A DNA stretch of 64,000 nucleotides from positions 186,001 to 250,000 of the forward strand of contig JAWWNJ010000119.1 of the NCBI GenBank assembly GCA_037176885.1, given 5' to 3'. The notes beneath the pieces were generated by a model, which worked only from the letters and a program-made list of their open reading frames with translations, ran no database searches and was not told the DNA's origin. Origin of the DNA: Favolaschia claudopus. Its lineage: Eukaryota > Basidiomycota > Agaricomycetes > Agaricales > Mycenaceae. The position numbers and the translations under genes were made by a program. Positions 1 through 10,910 of this stretch are shown here, in pieces; position 1 is the first letter of the stretch; the number at the start of each line of letters is the position of its first letter.

Positions 1-12
1 TATTCTTTTCAG

Positions 13-264
13 GCCTGTTTTGCGTACTCACCGCGGATGATTGTAGGACTCCACCGAGCCCGGGTCTCCCACTATACGTCAACGAAGGGGCTGCGAGTCA
101 GGACATGTTCGCGACTTACCCTAATTACTCCCTACTCAAGCAGACGTACGCCAAATATGATCCCCTAAGGTGAATTTTCAATGCTCGCTCGCCGATGTTC
201 AACGAAGCTCACCTACTTTTTCAGATTCAACGTCAAGCACACCAAAGGGCCCAAGGGTTTGTGA
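13..264 (+). CDS. 3' end of a gene cut by the window edge; possibly an FAD-linked oxidase
   Basis: Two terminal exons are visible: 13-169 after a TTTTCAG acceptor, then 225-264 after a 55 bp intron, with the stop at 262-264. The peptide contains LYVNEGAASQDMF, LLKQTYAKYDP and ends NVKHTKGPKGL. A 'K-YDP--FN' end followed by a T-GP-GL tail recalls the C-terminus of berberine-bridge-type FAD-linked oxidases, but the flavin-binding part lies outside the window, so the family is only a suggestion. The reading frame and splice sites are solid; the function is not. Confidence 0.45.
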
Positions 265-554
265 GTAGGTGAATCTCATCTGGAATGGGAAACGGCGAAG
301 AAACGACAAGCTCTTACCTAGCCGAGATTCTTAACTGTATAGTATTTTGTGTAATGTTAGGATTAAGTAATTTCGATGCGAAATTTGCTGGGTGTGCAAA
401 CCGCGAACATATGGCATTGATACTACGGGATTGTGGTCAGTTCGTGTGCGGGATGAGAATACTCTATACTGACAAATTCAGCGTGTGGTCGGAAATCGAT
501 GATCGTTTAAGCGCACATTTCCTGGAAATTTCCACGGGCACACACACACCTACT

Positions 555-1661
555 TTATCCATCCTCATCCGCGTCGTCGAGTCCCGCCCAGCTCGCAGCG
601 ACCCTCTTCGACTTCAACCTCTTATCTCCCTCGGTATCTGCGTATCCCATCCTCTTCCGCCTCACCGCAACATACGCATCCGTGAAATTGTTCCCAAACA
701 TCTTCAACATCTGCCCGATCGATTCCATGTCAGCGCTCTCTCCGCCGTTGCGCTTCTTTGCCGTTTTCGCAAACTTCCAGAGGTCGGTGTACCCTGTGGC
801 ACGCTGTGCTTCGACACGGAGCTCTTCGGCCATGAGGCGCGCGATGAGGGGACGCCAGGGACAGGTGAGGGTGAGGGTGTCCCAGTCGACCTGCATACCG
901 GGTATCTACAATCTCCATCGTAAACAGAGATGATTTTAGATGAGAGAATTAATATGTGGCTTACCTTGACGTCGTGAACGATTTCACCTACCTGCACGTC
1001 TGGCGGAGCTCTAGAGGTCTTGCACACCCGAACCAGTGCTTTGCGAAATTCCGGTGCGCAATCGGTGATGGCGTAGTGTGCTATGTCGCCTTCAAGGCGT
1101 TGGAAACTAAAGTCTCCATTCAAGAAGACTTTTCCAATTTTTTGGTCCCACTACAGGTGCTCGTTGAACGACGCAGAATATTTATACTATGAAGACATAC
1201 GATCATCTCTCCCGGATATTCGAAACTTGACTCCCTGATCCAGTGCGTCTTAGCCAGATGCTCGACGTCTGACTTCCAACCCTTGCTCACTACACAGACC
1301 CATGGAATCAGAATTTATTTGCGAAAATGAAGAGAATGAACACACCGAGACGCGAGGTACCCCAGATTTCATGGTAACTTGAAGAATTCGAATGGCCTAT
1401 GATTCGACGGTGAAGTTCGACGGGGAGCGTGAGGTGCTCCGGCATTGGGGCCAGAGTGCTTCGTGGGACCGTTGACGAAACAGAGGACGCCGCATCCGAG
1501 TCATCGTCTTCACCATCGTCGAAGCTTCCCTCGTCGGATTCCCACTCCTCCTCTTCCTCTTCCTCCTCCTCGTTCCCCTCCTCTTCTACCTCTTCATCGA
1601 AACCTTGCGGGCGGATTACTGGAGCCTGAGGTACGGTGTGCACGTCGTTGACCGCGGCCAT
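555..1661 (-). CDS. Acidic F-box-like protein, intact paralogue A
   Basis: Four exons (1661-1346, 1289-1201, 1150-965, 905-555) join in frame to 313 residues. The N-terminus (about residues 18-65) is a Glu/Asp/Ser-rich low-complexity stretch, followed by a short helix LPVELHRRIIGHS that looks like the start of an F-box. Then come DVEHLAKTHWIRE and a C-terminal part with LTLTCPWRPLIARL and AYVAVRRKRMG. The downstream gene at 3877-5572 has the same order of segments, the same phase-1 first intron and recognisable identity in every exon, so the model is well supported. The start at 1661 was chosen because it precedes the acidic tract, as in the paralogue. No biochemical function is known to me; a role as a ubiquitin-ligase adaptor is only a guess from the F-box-like helix. 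Confidence 0.7.
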
Positions 1662-1859
1662 GGAGGGAGATGACAAGAGTGGTTTGCTGGCGGGCCGTGA
1701 GTTGATGGACTTGAAACACGGACCGGTACAGCCGATCGATTGATATGGTTTGTTTGTCCTCCCTTCTTCTTCGCACCACCACCACCACGACCTACCCAGC
1801 ATATCGAATGCAGCTGTAATCGAATCACCGTGATCCATCCGACATTTCACCACAATTGG

Positions 1860-2200
1860 AGCATGTGGTCTTCAGGGGTGCCGCCCATTTGTGAACACCA
1901 ACGTACCACGGTATTGGCAGAAGGTCGCAAGAAGGTCGAGTTGAATTGGACGATATTCTTGCTATCTGTTTCAGAAACGTCTTCAATGTCAAGTTCAATT
2001 GCTTTGTACGCATAAAGCATTCGGTGAGCTCTGAATAAGTCGCGGTAGAATGCCGGCTAATGTGCGGTTCATCATACCGTCCATGCGGATGTCTACGTCG
2101 ACCTTCATCAAGCAACACCGGAAGTGCGCGATATCTGGCGGGAAATTTGACGAGAGAGTTTGCTGCTTGCTTGAAGAAAATTGAAGGATGGTTCATCATA
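1860..2200 (-). pseudogene. Possible coding relic with frame breaks
   Basis: The minus strand carries two protein-like stretches in different frames. One reads FPPDIAHF...VDVDIRMDGMMN..LPRLIQ and the other, after a frame change near 2020, reads AIELDIEDVSETDSKNI..FLRPSANTVVRWC. They look like parts of one decayed gene, or of a gene with an intron I could not place. No family is recognised. The rest of 1662-2449 shows no other gene and serves as the shared upstream region of the genes on either side. Confidence 0.25.
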
Positions 2201-2410
2201 ATGAGTAGTCGAAAAACGGAAGTGATGTGCCCTTGACCAACTCACTGTGGCCCGCAAACCCCATCAATTTCACCCAGTTCGTTCCCTAACAGATTCGAAC
2301 ACAACAAAAGCTTTGGACTATCTGGATACCAGTAACCGTCGCAGTAACCATTTACTATTGTTGCCCGGCCAACACGTCCAATTGATGCAGTGGCTGGTGA
2401 TCATCAAGCC

Positions 2411-2420
2411 GTATAAAAGG
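2411..2420 (+). promoter_or_regulatory. TATA box
   Basis: GTATAAAAGG lies about 30-40 bp before the start codon at 2450 of the F-box-like gene. Confidence 0.55.
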
Positions 2421-2449
2421 CCAACGGAGACTTCAGGCCTACAGCTTCA

Positions 2450-3537
2450 ATGCTTGGGCGTAAAACCGTGGGACCCACACTTCCTCCCGAACTCGAACGA
2501 ATAGTCTTTGAACTTGCCGCCCGCGCTGCAACCCCAACGCAAGTCTATTTTTTGCTCTTCGTCGCCGCGCGGGTCAAGATATGGTATCGATTTTCATGTC
2601 GTCCGTTGAAGTTTTCATCCAGTCATCATACAGGGTAGAACCGTATCTTTATCGTGTCCTATATATTGCCAAGCCAATAGCCGTCCCCCAGCAGCATCGA
2701 CACCCATTCCCTATCGCGCGAATTATGCCACACCAGCGACGAAACCGTCATGGTTTCACTCCCGTGCCACTTGAGGTCCTTCGGCGACTCGTAGAAACCC
2801 ACCATTTCGCCGCCTGCAAGACAGTGGAGCACGCCTTCTTCGATAACGTCTTCCGACTCGAAGGCTCCGACATCATTTCTGAATTTTTCTCTCTATGTCC
2901 CAACATCGTCAGCCTCTCGTTACCAGGCTCTCCCTTGGCATTCCTCGGGGAAACATTTCCCGCCTCCGATAACCTCCACCATCTCTCCGCCAACCTCCTC
3001 ACACTCCTTCCCCTAAAAAAGCAGCGAATCAATTTCAAACATCCCATTTTTCGCAACTTGACTCACTTGGAAGTACTCGGCGACACAATTCCCTTCGTCC
3101 CCACTCCTCCTTATCAAAACATTTACCGCATCCCACGACTGACACATATTGCGTTCCAATCCAGCGTGCTTGCGAACATGCTGTCCGCTCAAATCACCAA
3201 AATGGCTCAACTCGAATGCATCGTCGTCCTGCATCTGGATGACAGAACACACAAAATCGCGAGCGATCTTGAGACTGACGAACGATTCGTCATTGTCGAG
3301 CAGGCATCGAATACTGTTGACCTTTGGATCGATGCTGTGACTCATCCAAGCGGATATTGGGGTCGTGCTGAAGCGTTCATTGCTGCCAAACGGGCGGGCA
3401 AAATCGACCGTAGGATTCATGACCTTCGCGCATTCATAAACTCATTAATCGAGACCGTAGGAAACATATACCACAGTTCTGTGACGAATCCCGATTTTGA
3501 AAAGCTTAAACATCCAAACGAAGATTTCTATAATTAG
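2450..3537 (+). CDS. Agaric-type F-box-like protein (LPPELE family), copy 1
   Basis: Two exons (2450-2583 and 2634-3537, intron 50 bp) give 345 residues. The N-terminus LPPELERIVFELAAR is followed by a hydrophobic segment and the junction KIW-VEPYLYRVLY, created by a phase-2 intron inside the Trp codon. The rest has leucine-rich spacing (FRNLTHLEVL, IPRLTHIAF, LECIVVLHL) and a conserved YWGRAEAFIAAKRAGK near residue 300. The gene at 6249-7292 has the same intron position and the same motifs, which supports both models. Such proteins are abundant in mushroom genomes and are usually called F-box-like, but a role in substrate recognition for ubiquitination is inferred, not shown. Confidence 0.75.
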
Positions 3538-3714
3538 GGTAATGGCGCTTGAAACCCACCCCCTCAAAGACCTATTGACTTATATGTATGAATACTGTCG
3601 TTTTATTTGCTATTTACTCTATTGAGCGGTATTTTCTCCAATACATGTTGTTCAAAGCCGCTGCGCTGATAATCTAGGATCGGAGTCCCAACACTACCTA
3701 ACTATAATCACACA

Positions 3715-3835
3715 GGCAGACTCGAGTCTGCCAGGAACCTGGATTTCGATGCAGATAAGACGTAGAGGCATCAAAGATATATTTTCTGGTCTCGAGATTA
3801 TGCCTCCTACGTCTTATCTACGTCAAAACTCAGCT
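3715..3835. repeat. Palindrome plus long inverted repeat
   Basis: GGCAGACTCGAGTCTGCC (3715-3732) is a perfect 18 bp palindrome. Next to it, a segment starting near 3747 (GATAAGACGTAGAGGCAT core) is repeated in reverse complement up to about 3829 with few mismatches, so the block can fold into a long hairpin. It lies between the ends of two genes and could be a small foldback element or a shared 3' hairpin. Confidence 0.6.
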
Positions 3836-3876
3836 TAGTACTGACAGCAAATTGTACCACCAAAGGGCGAGCATAC

Positions 3877-5572
3877 TTAGCTAGGTGTGCTGCAAATTGC
3901 CACCGCGTGCAGCTGCGGCGCCGCTCCGCATCCGAGATTCCTCAGCGCCCAGAGCCATTCATCGCCTCTTCGATCCGCCCTCCCCATTCTCTCTCGCCGT
4001 ACAGCCACACATGCATCTTCATAATTCTTCCCCAACCCATCTACTGCGCATTGAGAACACTGACGATCCCTCTTATTCGGCAACCGGTCCGGAGCTTAGT
4101 CACCGATCATCTGAGTTTCAATCGAGCGCGGCATCGTTCGGTGAGGTTGTTTTGCTTGCATTTGAGCATCCGGATGGCTTTGGCAATGCAGCACCGGTAT
4201 GAATGTGTTGTATAGGCTATTTTTGAGCACGGAATTTGGAGAATTTGTTCAATACAGATCTCTTTTTCTCAATATGCCTATTTCAGGCAAAGTACAGGTT
4301 ACTAGCAAGGGGTCAAGGGACCTTGGTTGGTTTTTGGGTGAAGAGGATGTAGTGAAAGGTAGTAGAGGAAGCTTCAGAGTCGAATCACAGCACTGGAATG
4401 TCAAAATCCATATCTACAAGTGGAACTGCCCAACTAGTGCATGTCTGTTGTTTGAAACGCCAACCCGGGGTAGAATAATGTGTTTTCAACTCATTTCATT
4501 TACCTTGCGCATCTAGAATGTATATTTGTCAAGTAACAAGCTCATAGTACTTCACGCACTTCGAAAGGAGGAAATTTCATAAAATTTCGTAATGTGCTCA
4601 AAACATGGAGATTCCGTGATCAAAAAATGAGAAGAAAAATCAGACATGCTCCTGAGGGCTTCAGAATGTATTCTGAGGGTCTCTATAGGTTCCTTGAGTG
4701 CATTGTGGTCTTTAGGACGGCGACTACAGTGCAGAGAACAAAGCCGAGGAATATTACGTAATGCCGAATAAGAGGGATCGTCCCTCCCCTCCTGCGCATT
4801 GGGCTTGGACACGCAATTCTTCTTCCAGAAGACGGCGGATGACTGCGCGCCATGGACAGGTGAGCCTGAGATTGACGTAGTCGAAAGAAATTTGCGGAAT
4901 CTGTTCGAATTTCGATCATAGGGAGCTCGTTAAAAGGGATCACCAAAAAATACGCGAAACACCACGCACCGGGATATCATGGATAATGGAACCTAGCTTC
5001 ACGGCTGGCGGGCCACATCGCCTTATTGCCATTATCAATGACTGGTGGCTAAGAGTTCCACGTTTTCTCGCAGCAAAGATTGCCTCGTCTTCTTCAAGCC
5101 GTTGAAAGTAGAAGTTGCCGTTCTGTGGTAACAGAAGCCAACCGCAGAAACATACAGTCAGCGAAAGACATAGAGTTCACAACGGCAAGAGATTTTACAA
5201 GTTTTCCAAGGTTATAACGAAAATCTATCCGGCGAATCCACTCGGTTTTTGCGAGATGCTCGACTTCGTCTCTCCAAAATGCGCACACTACGCACGATTC
5301 CTCAGAATTAACTTCAAGGTCTTTTTCTTACACAAAATGAGATCACCTCTACGCCAGTTCCCCCACATATCTTCATATTCATCGTGATCCGAATGGTGAA
5401 TAATCAGTCGCTGAAGCTCGAGCGGTAGCGCAAGTCTTTCTGGCATTGGCGCAAAAGAGCGGTCGGACCTTTCACTTTCACTCCAGGAAGACGCAGACAA
5501 TGCAGCACCGTCGTCGCTATCGCAGTCGAACTCGTGGCCAGACTCAGCTCTATCGTCGTTGTCGGAGTTCAT
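3877..5572 (-). pseudogene. Acidic F-box-like protein, paralogue B, split by a transposon
   Basis: Exons read 5572-5347 (acidic/serine N-terminus, then LPLELQRLIIHHS), an exon starting near 5289 with DEVEHLAKTEWIRR, an exon with NGNFYFQRLEEDEA and IHDIPV, and a last exon beginning with QIPQISFDYVNLRLTCPWR. The last exon is interrupted after codons for RVQAQC by the 739 bp insertion at 4053-4791; reading into the insert hits a stop after about a dozen codons. Beyond it, the frame resumes with DGLGKNYEDACVAVRRERMG and ends at 3877. Joining the flanks at one copy of the 9 bp duplication keeps the frame exactly. The start ATG at 5572 is the only one before the acidic tract. Function unknown, as for paralogue A. 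Confidence 0.75.
4053..4791. mobile_element. Mutator-like (MULE) non-autonomous element, 739 bp
   Basis: The direct repeat CTGCGCATT occurs at 4044-4052 and 4792-4800, giving a 9 bp target duplication. The two ends inside it match in inverted orientation over 30 bp with about 6 mismatches; both start with GAG and share GACGATCCCTCTTATTCGGC. A 9 bp duplication is the signature of Mutator-like transposons. No transposase reading frame is present, so it must have been moved in trans. It sits inside the last exon of paralogue B. Confidence 0.85.
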
Positions 5573-6248
5573 GGTGGGAGAACTCAAACCGAGGTTGTCA
5601 CGAAGTTGTCACGCAAGTCAGCGGATCAAGACGGGTGTTCCGAATCGCGGTCACGTGACTAGCTTGTCTATGTTTTTCCCATCTCCTCACTTGCGCGCTT
5701 CCCTAGTTAGCCGTGCATGAAAGCGTGTAGATAGACGTTTGCATTCGTAGTCTACGCTGCCTCGTCATTGGTCATAAGTATCTTGGCCAACTCTACAAGT
5801 AGGTGGTACAAATTGCCTGTGAAATGATAAATCGTGAAAGAATTCGCGCCCCGAGATTGGATTGTAAAACATCGATTTAAATAATATATATCCCGCAGAA
5901 AGGGTCAGTGAGTCTGCTCATGCATGGTTCTAGTCTCTGTCATGGCGTACATTTAAAGTTTTGCACTCTCAAGGCGCAGAAGTGTCAGAGGCGGTCGATT
6001 TGATGCAGAAGTCCTCTAAGATATCAGCTATCTCCTCCGTAGTTACTTATCATCATTTTGCGAGTATGACACTAGGCTGATAATCGAGACGTTGGATTTG
6101 TGAGCTTCCCGTCATATGTGTATTCGTATTGTAAGCGAATTCAATTCGATTCGATGATTCGAGGAAAAGCTCGCTCTGTAAATCTGATATTGGGCGTTGC
6201 ACAGGTCTAGTCTAGCTCAATATAAATTTGCTCATCGTTCCTCGTTAG
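5573..6248. other. Intergenic, no gene seen
   Basis: This is an AT-rich stretch upstream of the disrupted acidic gene and downstream of the minus-strand F-box-like gene. No coding frame, RNA gene or repeat can be supported. Confidence 0.5.
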
Positions 6249-7292
6249 CTACACTTGCAAAATTACCACGAGTGAAGGAGTCTTCTTATGTAGTGTGGCA
6301 CATATTCGCTGTAGCATCATATGTTCCAATTTATCGGAGGGATTCAGCAAGAGCAACTCACCATACATCTTGACCGCACGTCTTCGAGCAATCACTTCTT
6401 CCGCTCTTTCCCAGTAGTCTCCTTCCCCACCCACCCCTTTCTGCCAGTCCAACGGGAAATCGATTGGGCCGCTAATCACAAAGCGAAGCTCTCCATTTGG
6501 CTCCACAGCAAACAATGATTCCAACCGGGAGGCAGCATTGGTTAAAAGGATGAGACATTTCAATCTCTTCCATTCTTTCAACATCCCGCAGAAGATTGGA
6601 CAAAAGTGAGGGTCCGCGAACGCCAGATGGGTGAGATTGGGCAGCGACGCGATCTCCCTCCACTGCGCAACGGTACGATCGCCTGCACCATCTAAAATTT
6701 CCAAGTGCGTGAGATTCTGGAACAGGGGCATCGAAAAATCGACGGGCCGTCCTGAGAACAGTCGGTCGATTTCGATTGTTAGGCGCCGAAGCCGGGACAT
6801 GCGGTTTAGCACGGTTATGTTCACGAGCAGTCCGAAGTTGAGGAAGAGCTCAATGACGCCGCTGCATGCGCCGATAACTGTGTTCACCCCGAGAAAATGA
6901 TACCCGATGTACAAGTTTCGGACATTTAAGGAAAAGAAGGCTGGAGGCTGTCGGGATATGCCTTTCAGGATAGATTCAGATGTGAGTCGCGGGTGGCTGG
7001 GGATGGACGAGGAGCGGGAAACGAAGACAGTGCGACAGAAGAATGGCTCGACCCTGAATAGATGTAGTTTTGGATTTATTTAGATTTATGCCTTATATTC
7101 AACTCACCAGCTCTTGACTTTATGAGCAACGAGGATGAGCTTAGGGATTGAAATTGGGTCCGAGAGCGCCGCAGTCTCAAAGATTATTCGTTCCAGGTCT
7201 TCACAGAGCCTTTCAGCCTTCATTTCAGGTTCAACCTCCCTTTGAACCACGGTGAAAGTGGCGACTGATGAGTTGAGAGAGTGTATGTTCAT
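6249..7292 (-). CDS. Agaric-type F-box-like protein, copy 2
   Basis: Two exons (7292-7108 and 7053-6249, intron 54 bp) join to 329 residues. The N-terminal helix reads LCEDLERIIFETAALSD, then LILVAHKVKSW-VEPFFCRTVFV with the intron splitting the same Trp codon as in the gene at 2450-3537. The middle has LRR-like segments (MPLFQNLTHLEIL, LPNLTHLAF, LKCLILL) and the C-terminal part has DYWERAEEVIARRRAVK, the counterpart of YWGRAEAFIAAKRAGK. The two copies are inverted relative to each other and flank the acidic paralogue B. Function is inferred only from the F-box-like N-terminus. Confidence 0.75.
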
Positions 7293-8254
7293 GGAGGTTG
7301 GAAAGAAAGAAGGACACTCGGGCTCGAATTCGGTTCCGCTGACACACGTGTGGCCGCCCTAACTGCGAGAATGTCAAAATATGGGTTTTGACAATTTAAT
7401 TTCCTTTCTGGTTGCATTTTCCTGCCGCGATGTCACTGACAAATAAAGTTCACACCCCGAAATATGAAGTCGATCGATTTGATTATCGATTCACTGTATG
7501 TAAGTGGTTTAGATTGTCCGCTTGTTGTCCGCGAATGCTGTGAGCGCTGTTGACCCTCTTATTATTCGAACTCATGTAGTTCGTTAGTTGCAGCTTAAAG
7601 TTGATTTATCGCCGGCTCTGCTGATCCAGCTACCATTTCATCAATTTCATCAAGACGACCGGTATAGTGATAGTGATAGTATGTTCTGGATCGCATCTCT
7701 TTGAATCATGAGGTGGCATCTGCATACAAAGGCCGGAACCCTGGAAAGACTTCAACCGCCACTCGGAATGTGTCGGCCGGAACTCATCGGCCGCCGCGCC
7801 ACGCCCAACCATCAGGTTCGGTGGATGATGGGAAACTTTCCCACCCGTTGACCATCAGCCACATCAGTTTGCCTTCTTCGGATGCTCTGGGACCCCGACA
7901 GTGCGCGTTTTTCTCAATCGCTTTGCCTGATTCGGTGAATCAGGAATATCCGTCCCTATCCGTCCTGCAGTTCACTCCTTGCAAACTCGACGACAATGAA
8001 ACCTTTCATTTTTTGGCCTCTCTCTCAGCGAGGCGAGGCCCATGTATCACCAGGAACCATACAAAAACAACTCCGACTCCGGGGATATGCACTCGTGTGT
8101 TTCCATGGATGCAGATCCGTTCAGGTGAATTTCAGTTCGCTTAGGTGAATGTGACAGGCGGCTGTCACGATCATAGTTACATAAGAGCATGTCTTGGAGC
8201 CCCCGACTCTTTTTTCGCTAACGTGCGCCAAATCCCGCCCACCCCCAGGGCGAC
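7293..8254. other. Intergenic, no gene seen
   Basis: This is the divergent upstream region between the minus-strand F-box-like gene and the plus-strand DUF6534 gene. One open frame of about 147 codons (7701-8144) lacks splice or homology support and is not called. A short GTGATA repeat lies near 7660-7680. Confidence 0.45.
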
Positions 8255-9791
8255 ATGGACGCCTCGCCGCTGCCGCCGGCGAGCATCCTTATGTGCGGTA
8301 CAGCTCTTTACATGGCCAAGTACGGTCCCTAACTTCGACCTCACCCGTACAGTCAATTCCTGGCGGCATCGTGGCTCAATGTGCGTCCCGGACCCCCTAC
8401 CGCTCCCCTTCATGAATTCATGCGCTGAACTACCGTCGATTGGCCGCAGGTCGCCCTGTATACCGCCGAGTTGATGCTCTGCTACAAATATTTCAGACGC
8501 CCCTCACGACCCTTCGTCCACCGGCTCGGTGTTGCTACTCTGGCTCTGGCCGATGGTATCTGCACGGTCGATATCAATGTCGCAGCAGTTCTCAATGTCA
8601 CTGGAACGGTGTCCAACAGTCCCTACGCGTTTGCCGTTCCCATCGCACTGCAGATAATGACGACGTACATCTCGTCGGCGGTAGCTCAGCTCTTCTTCGC
8701 TAATTTGTTTTATATTTTGTGCGTATATCTGTCTGTTCTTCCTCTACCTGTCTCATGCCAGATCTTCTTGATCTAGGACTTCGAATCTTATCATCAGCTG
8801 CTCTATGGTTCTTTTAATCATCGTGCATGTGCGTTCAAGATCTTCACATCGTGAAGCTCACTGTGACTGAACACCGTCCAGGTCGCGTTCTCCTGGACAT
8901 CTGCTTTCATCCTTCTAGCTGAGCCTAGATCTAACTCCACTGCCAACTTCGCATATACGGCTACGGCGTACGTCGTTGATTCTACGTTGCCCTCCTCCCT
9001 CTAACTAGACACAATTTCATACCCTCAGCATCGGCGCCGTATCCTGCGCAGCAACAGACATCCTCATCTCTGCGTGCCTCGCTCTACAATTTTGGCAGCT
9101 CATGCCCGAGACCGTTCCCGGTCGAACGACAAGGAGGTGTGCATACAACGCCTTACTCTTCCTTCCATCGTCTAAACGCGTTTAGTCTCGTCCGTCGAGT
9201 TACTATTCTCGTCGTCGCTTCTGGCGCCGTCTGTGCCACGGTCACTCTTACCATGATGATCTTATATCTGAATGATAGCTTCGGTGCGTCTGCCCCTTCC
9301 CACCTTCTCGGCTTTCCCACCAACATACTCTATCTTCCTCAGCATTCAACTTCCTCTTCGCCCTCCAAGGCCGCATCTACGCCCTCTCAATCCTCGGCAA
9401 CTTTCTTGTCGGCGTCCCTGGTCGGTCACCACGCGGTACAAGCCAATCTCACCCCTTCGGCTCATCGCTCAGCCAAAGCGTCGTCTTCCACGTCCCCGAT
9501 ACCGCCGCCCACTCCCCGCGACAGCAAGAACGAAGAGAAACCTACCGTCTATCACAGCCTAAAAGTATACGGCATAATAGCTTGCTGGCTTCCGCATTTG
9601 TGGTGAGATTCTCGCATCGTCCGGGGTTCAAGTGATTGATCGAATATTGTTTCCTCTCATTTGTGTAGGATGCCGAAAATCAGGAAGACGACGATTTGGA
9701 AGGAATCACCTTTGCGTTTCCGTCACCAGTTGGCAAAGGGAAGGCTGGACCGTCGCGGTCGTTTGGTTCTGTCAAGGATCCTGACAGTTGA
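8255..9791 (+). CDS. DUF6534-type seven-helix membrane protein, copy 1
   Basis: Nine exons (8255-8319, 8353-8380, 8450-8718, 8777-8828, 8882-8967, 9029-9136, 9186-9283, 9343-9602, 9669-9791) join in frame to 362 residues. Hydrophobic segments occur around LMLCYKYF, RLGVATLALADGICTV, AFAVPIALQIMTTYI, NLIISCSMVLLIIVH and VAFSWTSAFILLAEP. The C-terminal half matches the DUF6534 plan: IGAVSCAATDILISACLAL, a basic loop, VTILVVASGAVCATVTLTMM, then NFLFALQGRIYALSILGNFLVG. A polar cytoplasmic tail follows. The paralogue at 15289-16730 supports most splice sites. The weakest point is the first intron, only 33 bp. These proteins are common in agarics; receptor-like or transport roles have been proposed, but none is shown here. 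Confidence 0.75.
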
Positions 9792-10144
9792 GTTGTAGCT
9801 TCTAGTATAGAACGCGGCGGCGTGTATTACGGGCAAGGCACTCGAAGTGTACGATACGAAAGAAAGACCTGAAGTACTGAAACTGCTTCGTCTGACTGCC
9901 GCCACACTTCAACTCGGCGAATGAACAACCCTACAACTCACAATTGTTGCAATTATCAAGTAAGTATTGTAATTCGTATGCCAACTTTAGTGTACAAATG
10001 AAGGTGTTACAAATGAGTATAGTCCATTAATCGTATTCAATCGTCGATCTTGTCCATTGGTATGAAAGGTCCGTGGGTATCAAATGAATCCCACCTCCTG
10101 CCTCTAAGCTCTCGGACGACAGATAGTGTGTGATGAAAGGCAAT
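9792..10144. other. Intergenic between convergent genes
   Basis: This is the shared 3' region of the DUF6534 gene and the secreted-protein gene. No feature is seen. Confidence 0.5.
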
Positions 10145-10910
10145 TTAAAGCCCGAGAGAGCCCAAAACGCCAGTCAGACCCAAACCACTGAGGATGCCGG
10201 TTACGGGGCCGAGGCTATTGAGGCAGAACGTCGTGAGTTCAAAAATGCAAGATGAGAAAAAAACCATACAGTCCTGCAACAGTTCCAAGAATCCCCGCGA
10301 GAAGGCCGTTGAGGTTGACAAGGACGCTGTTGAGCGCAACGTCTACGGTTCCGGTGAGACCGGAAAGTCCGGGGATGGAGGAGGCGAGCCCCTCGAGGCC
10401 GTTCAGCGAGGTGGCAATGTCCTAGAATAGATGAAACTAAAATGAGGACAGAAGAGGCGAAGAACACGAAAACAAGACGAACCGAAACAAGTCCTGCGAC
10501 GAGGTTCGCTACGTCCGCCTCAGTTTGGCGCTTTAGCCCGAGCCCGAGAAGAGTGAGGGAAAGAGAGGCGCTGTTGAGGGCGGTGGTAAGTTGGAGGACG
10601 AGCGGAGCGATGTTCGCTTCAGTGGCGGATGCGGTGGCGACGAGGTTATCTATGAACATACATAACTGAGTATTTAGAAAAGTATGAGATGAAGAGAAAG
10701 CATACCAATCTGCGGGAGAATCGAGCCCACTTTCCCTTCCAGTGTGTTCAGGACGCCGGTGATGCTCGAGATGGACGCGCGTTTGTCGAACGCCTCGAGT
10801 TGCACAGTCGAGTCTGCGACTGGAACTGGAACTGGGGCCGCGACGGGGCTTGCGGAGACGAATGTGGTGGTGGCGAGGAAGAAGAGAGAGACGAGGCGGA
10901 GACCGAACAT
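10145..10910 (-). CDS. Small secreted leucine/alanine-rich protein (SC15-like?)
   Basis: Four exons (10910-10706, 10649 to about 10491, about 10423 to 10284, and a last exon ending at 10145) encode roughly 190 residues. The protein opens with a signal peptide (MFGLRLVSLFFLATTTFVSA), then a Pro/Val/Ala linker with a KR site (AFDKRASI), then repeated amphipathic segments such as LVLQLTTALNSASLSL, DIATSLNGLEGLASSI and ILSGLGLTGVLGSLGL. The segments I assembled contain no cysteines, so it is not a hydrophobin. It resembles secreted wall proteins of the Schizophyllum SC15 type, involved in aerial growth and surface attachment in that fungus, but this match is from memory and moderate. A TATAAAAT box lies near 11023-11030 on the same strand. 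Confidence 0.65.

Noticed and set aside
285..923. Plus-strand open frame of 212 codons
   Set aside because: It is antisense to the well-supported last exon of the acidic F-box-like gene and has no family match.
10145..10910. Hydrophobin call for the small secreted protein
   Set aside because: The assembled exons contain no cysteines, so the eight-cysteine hydrophobin pattern is absent.
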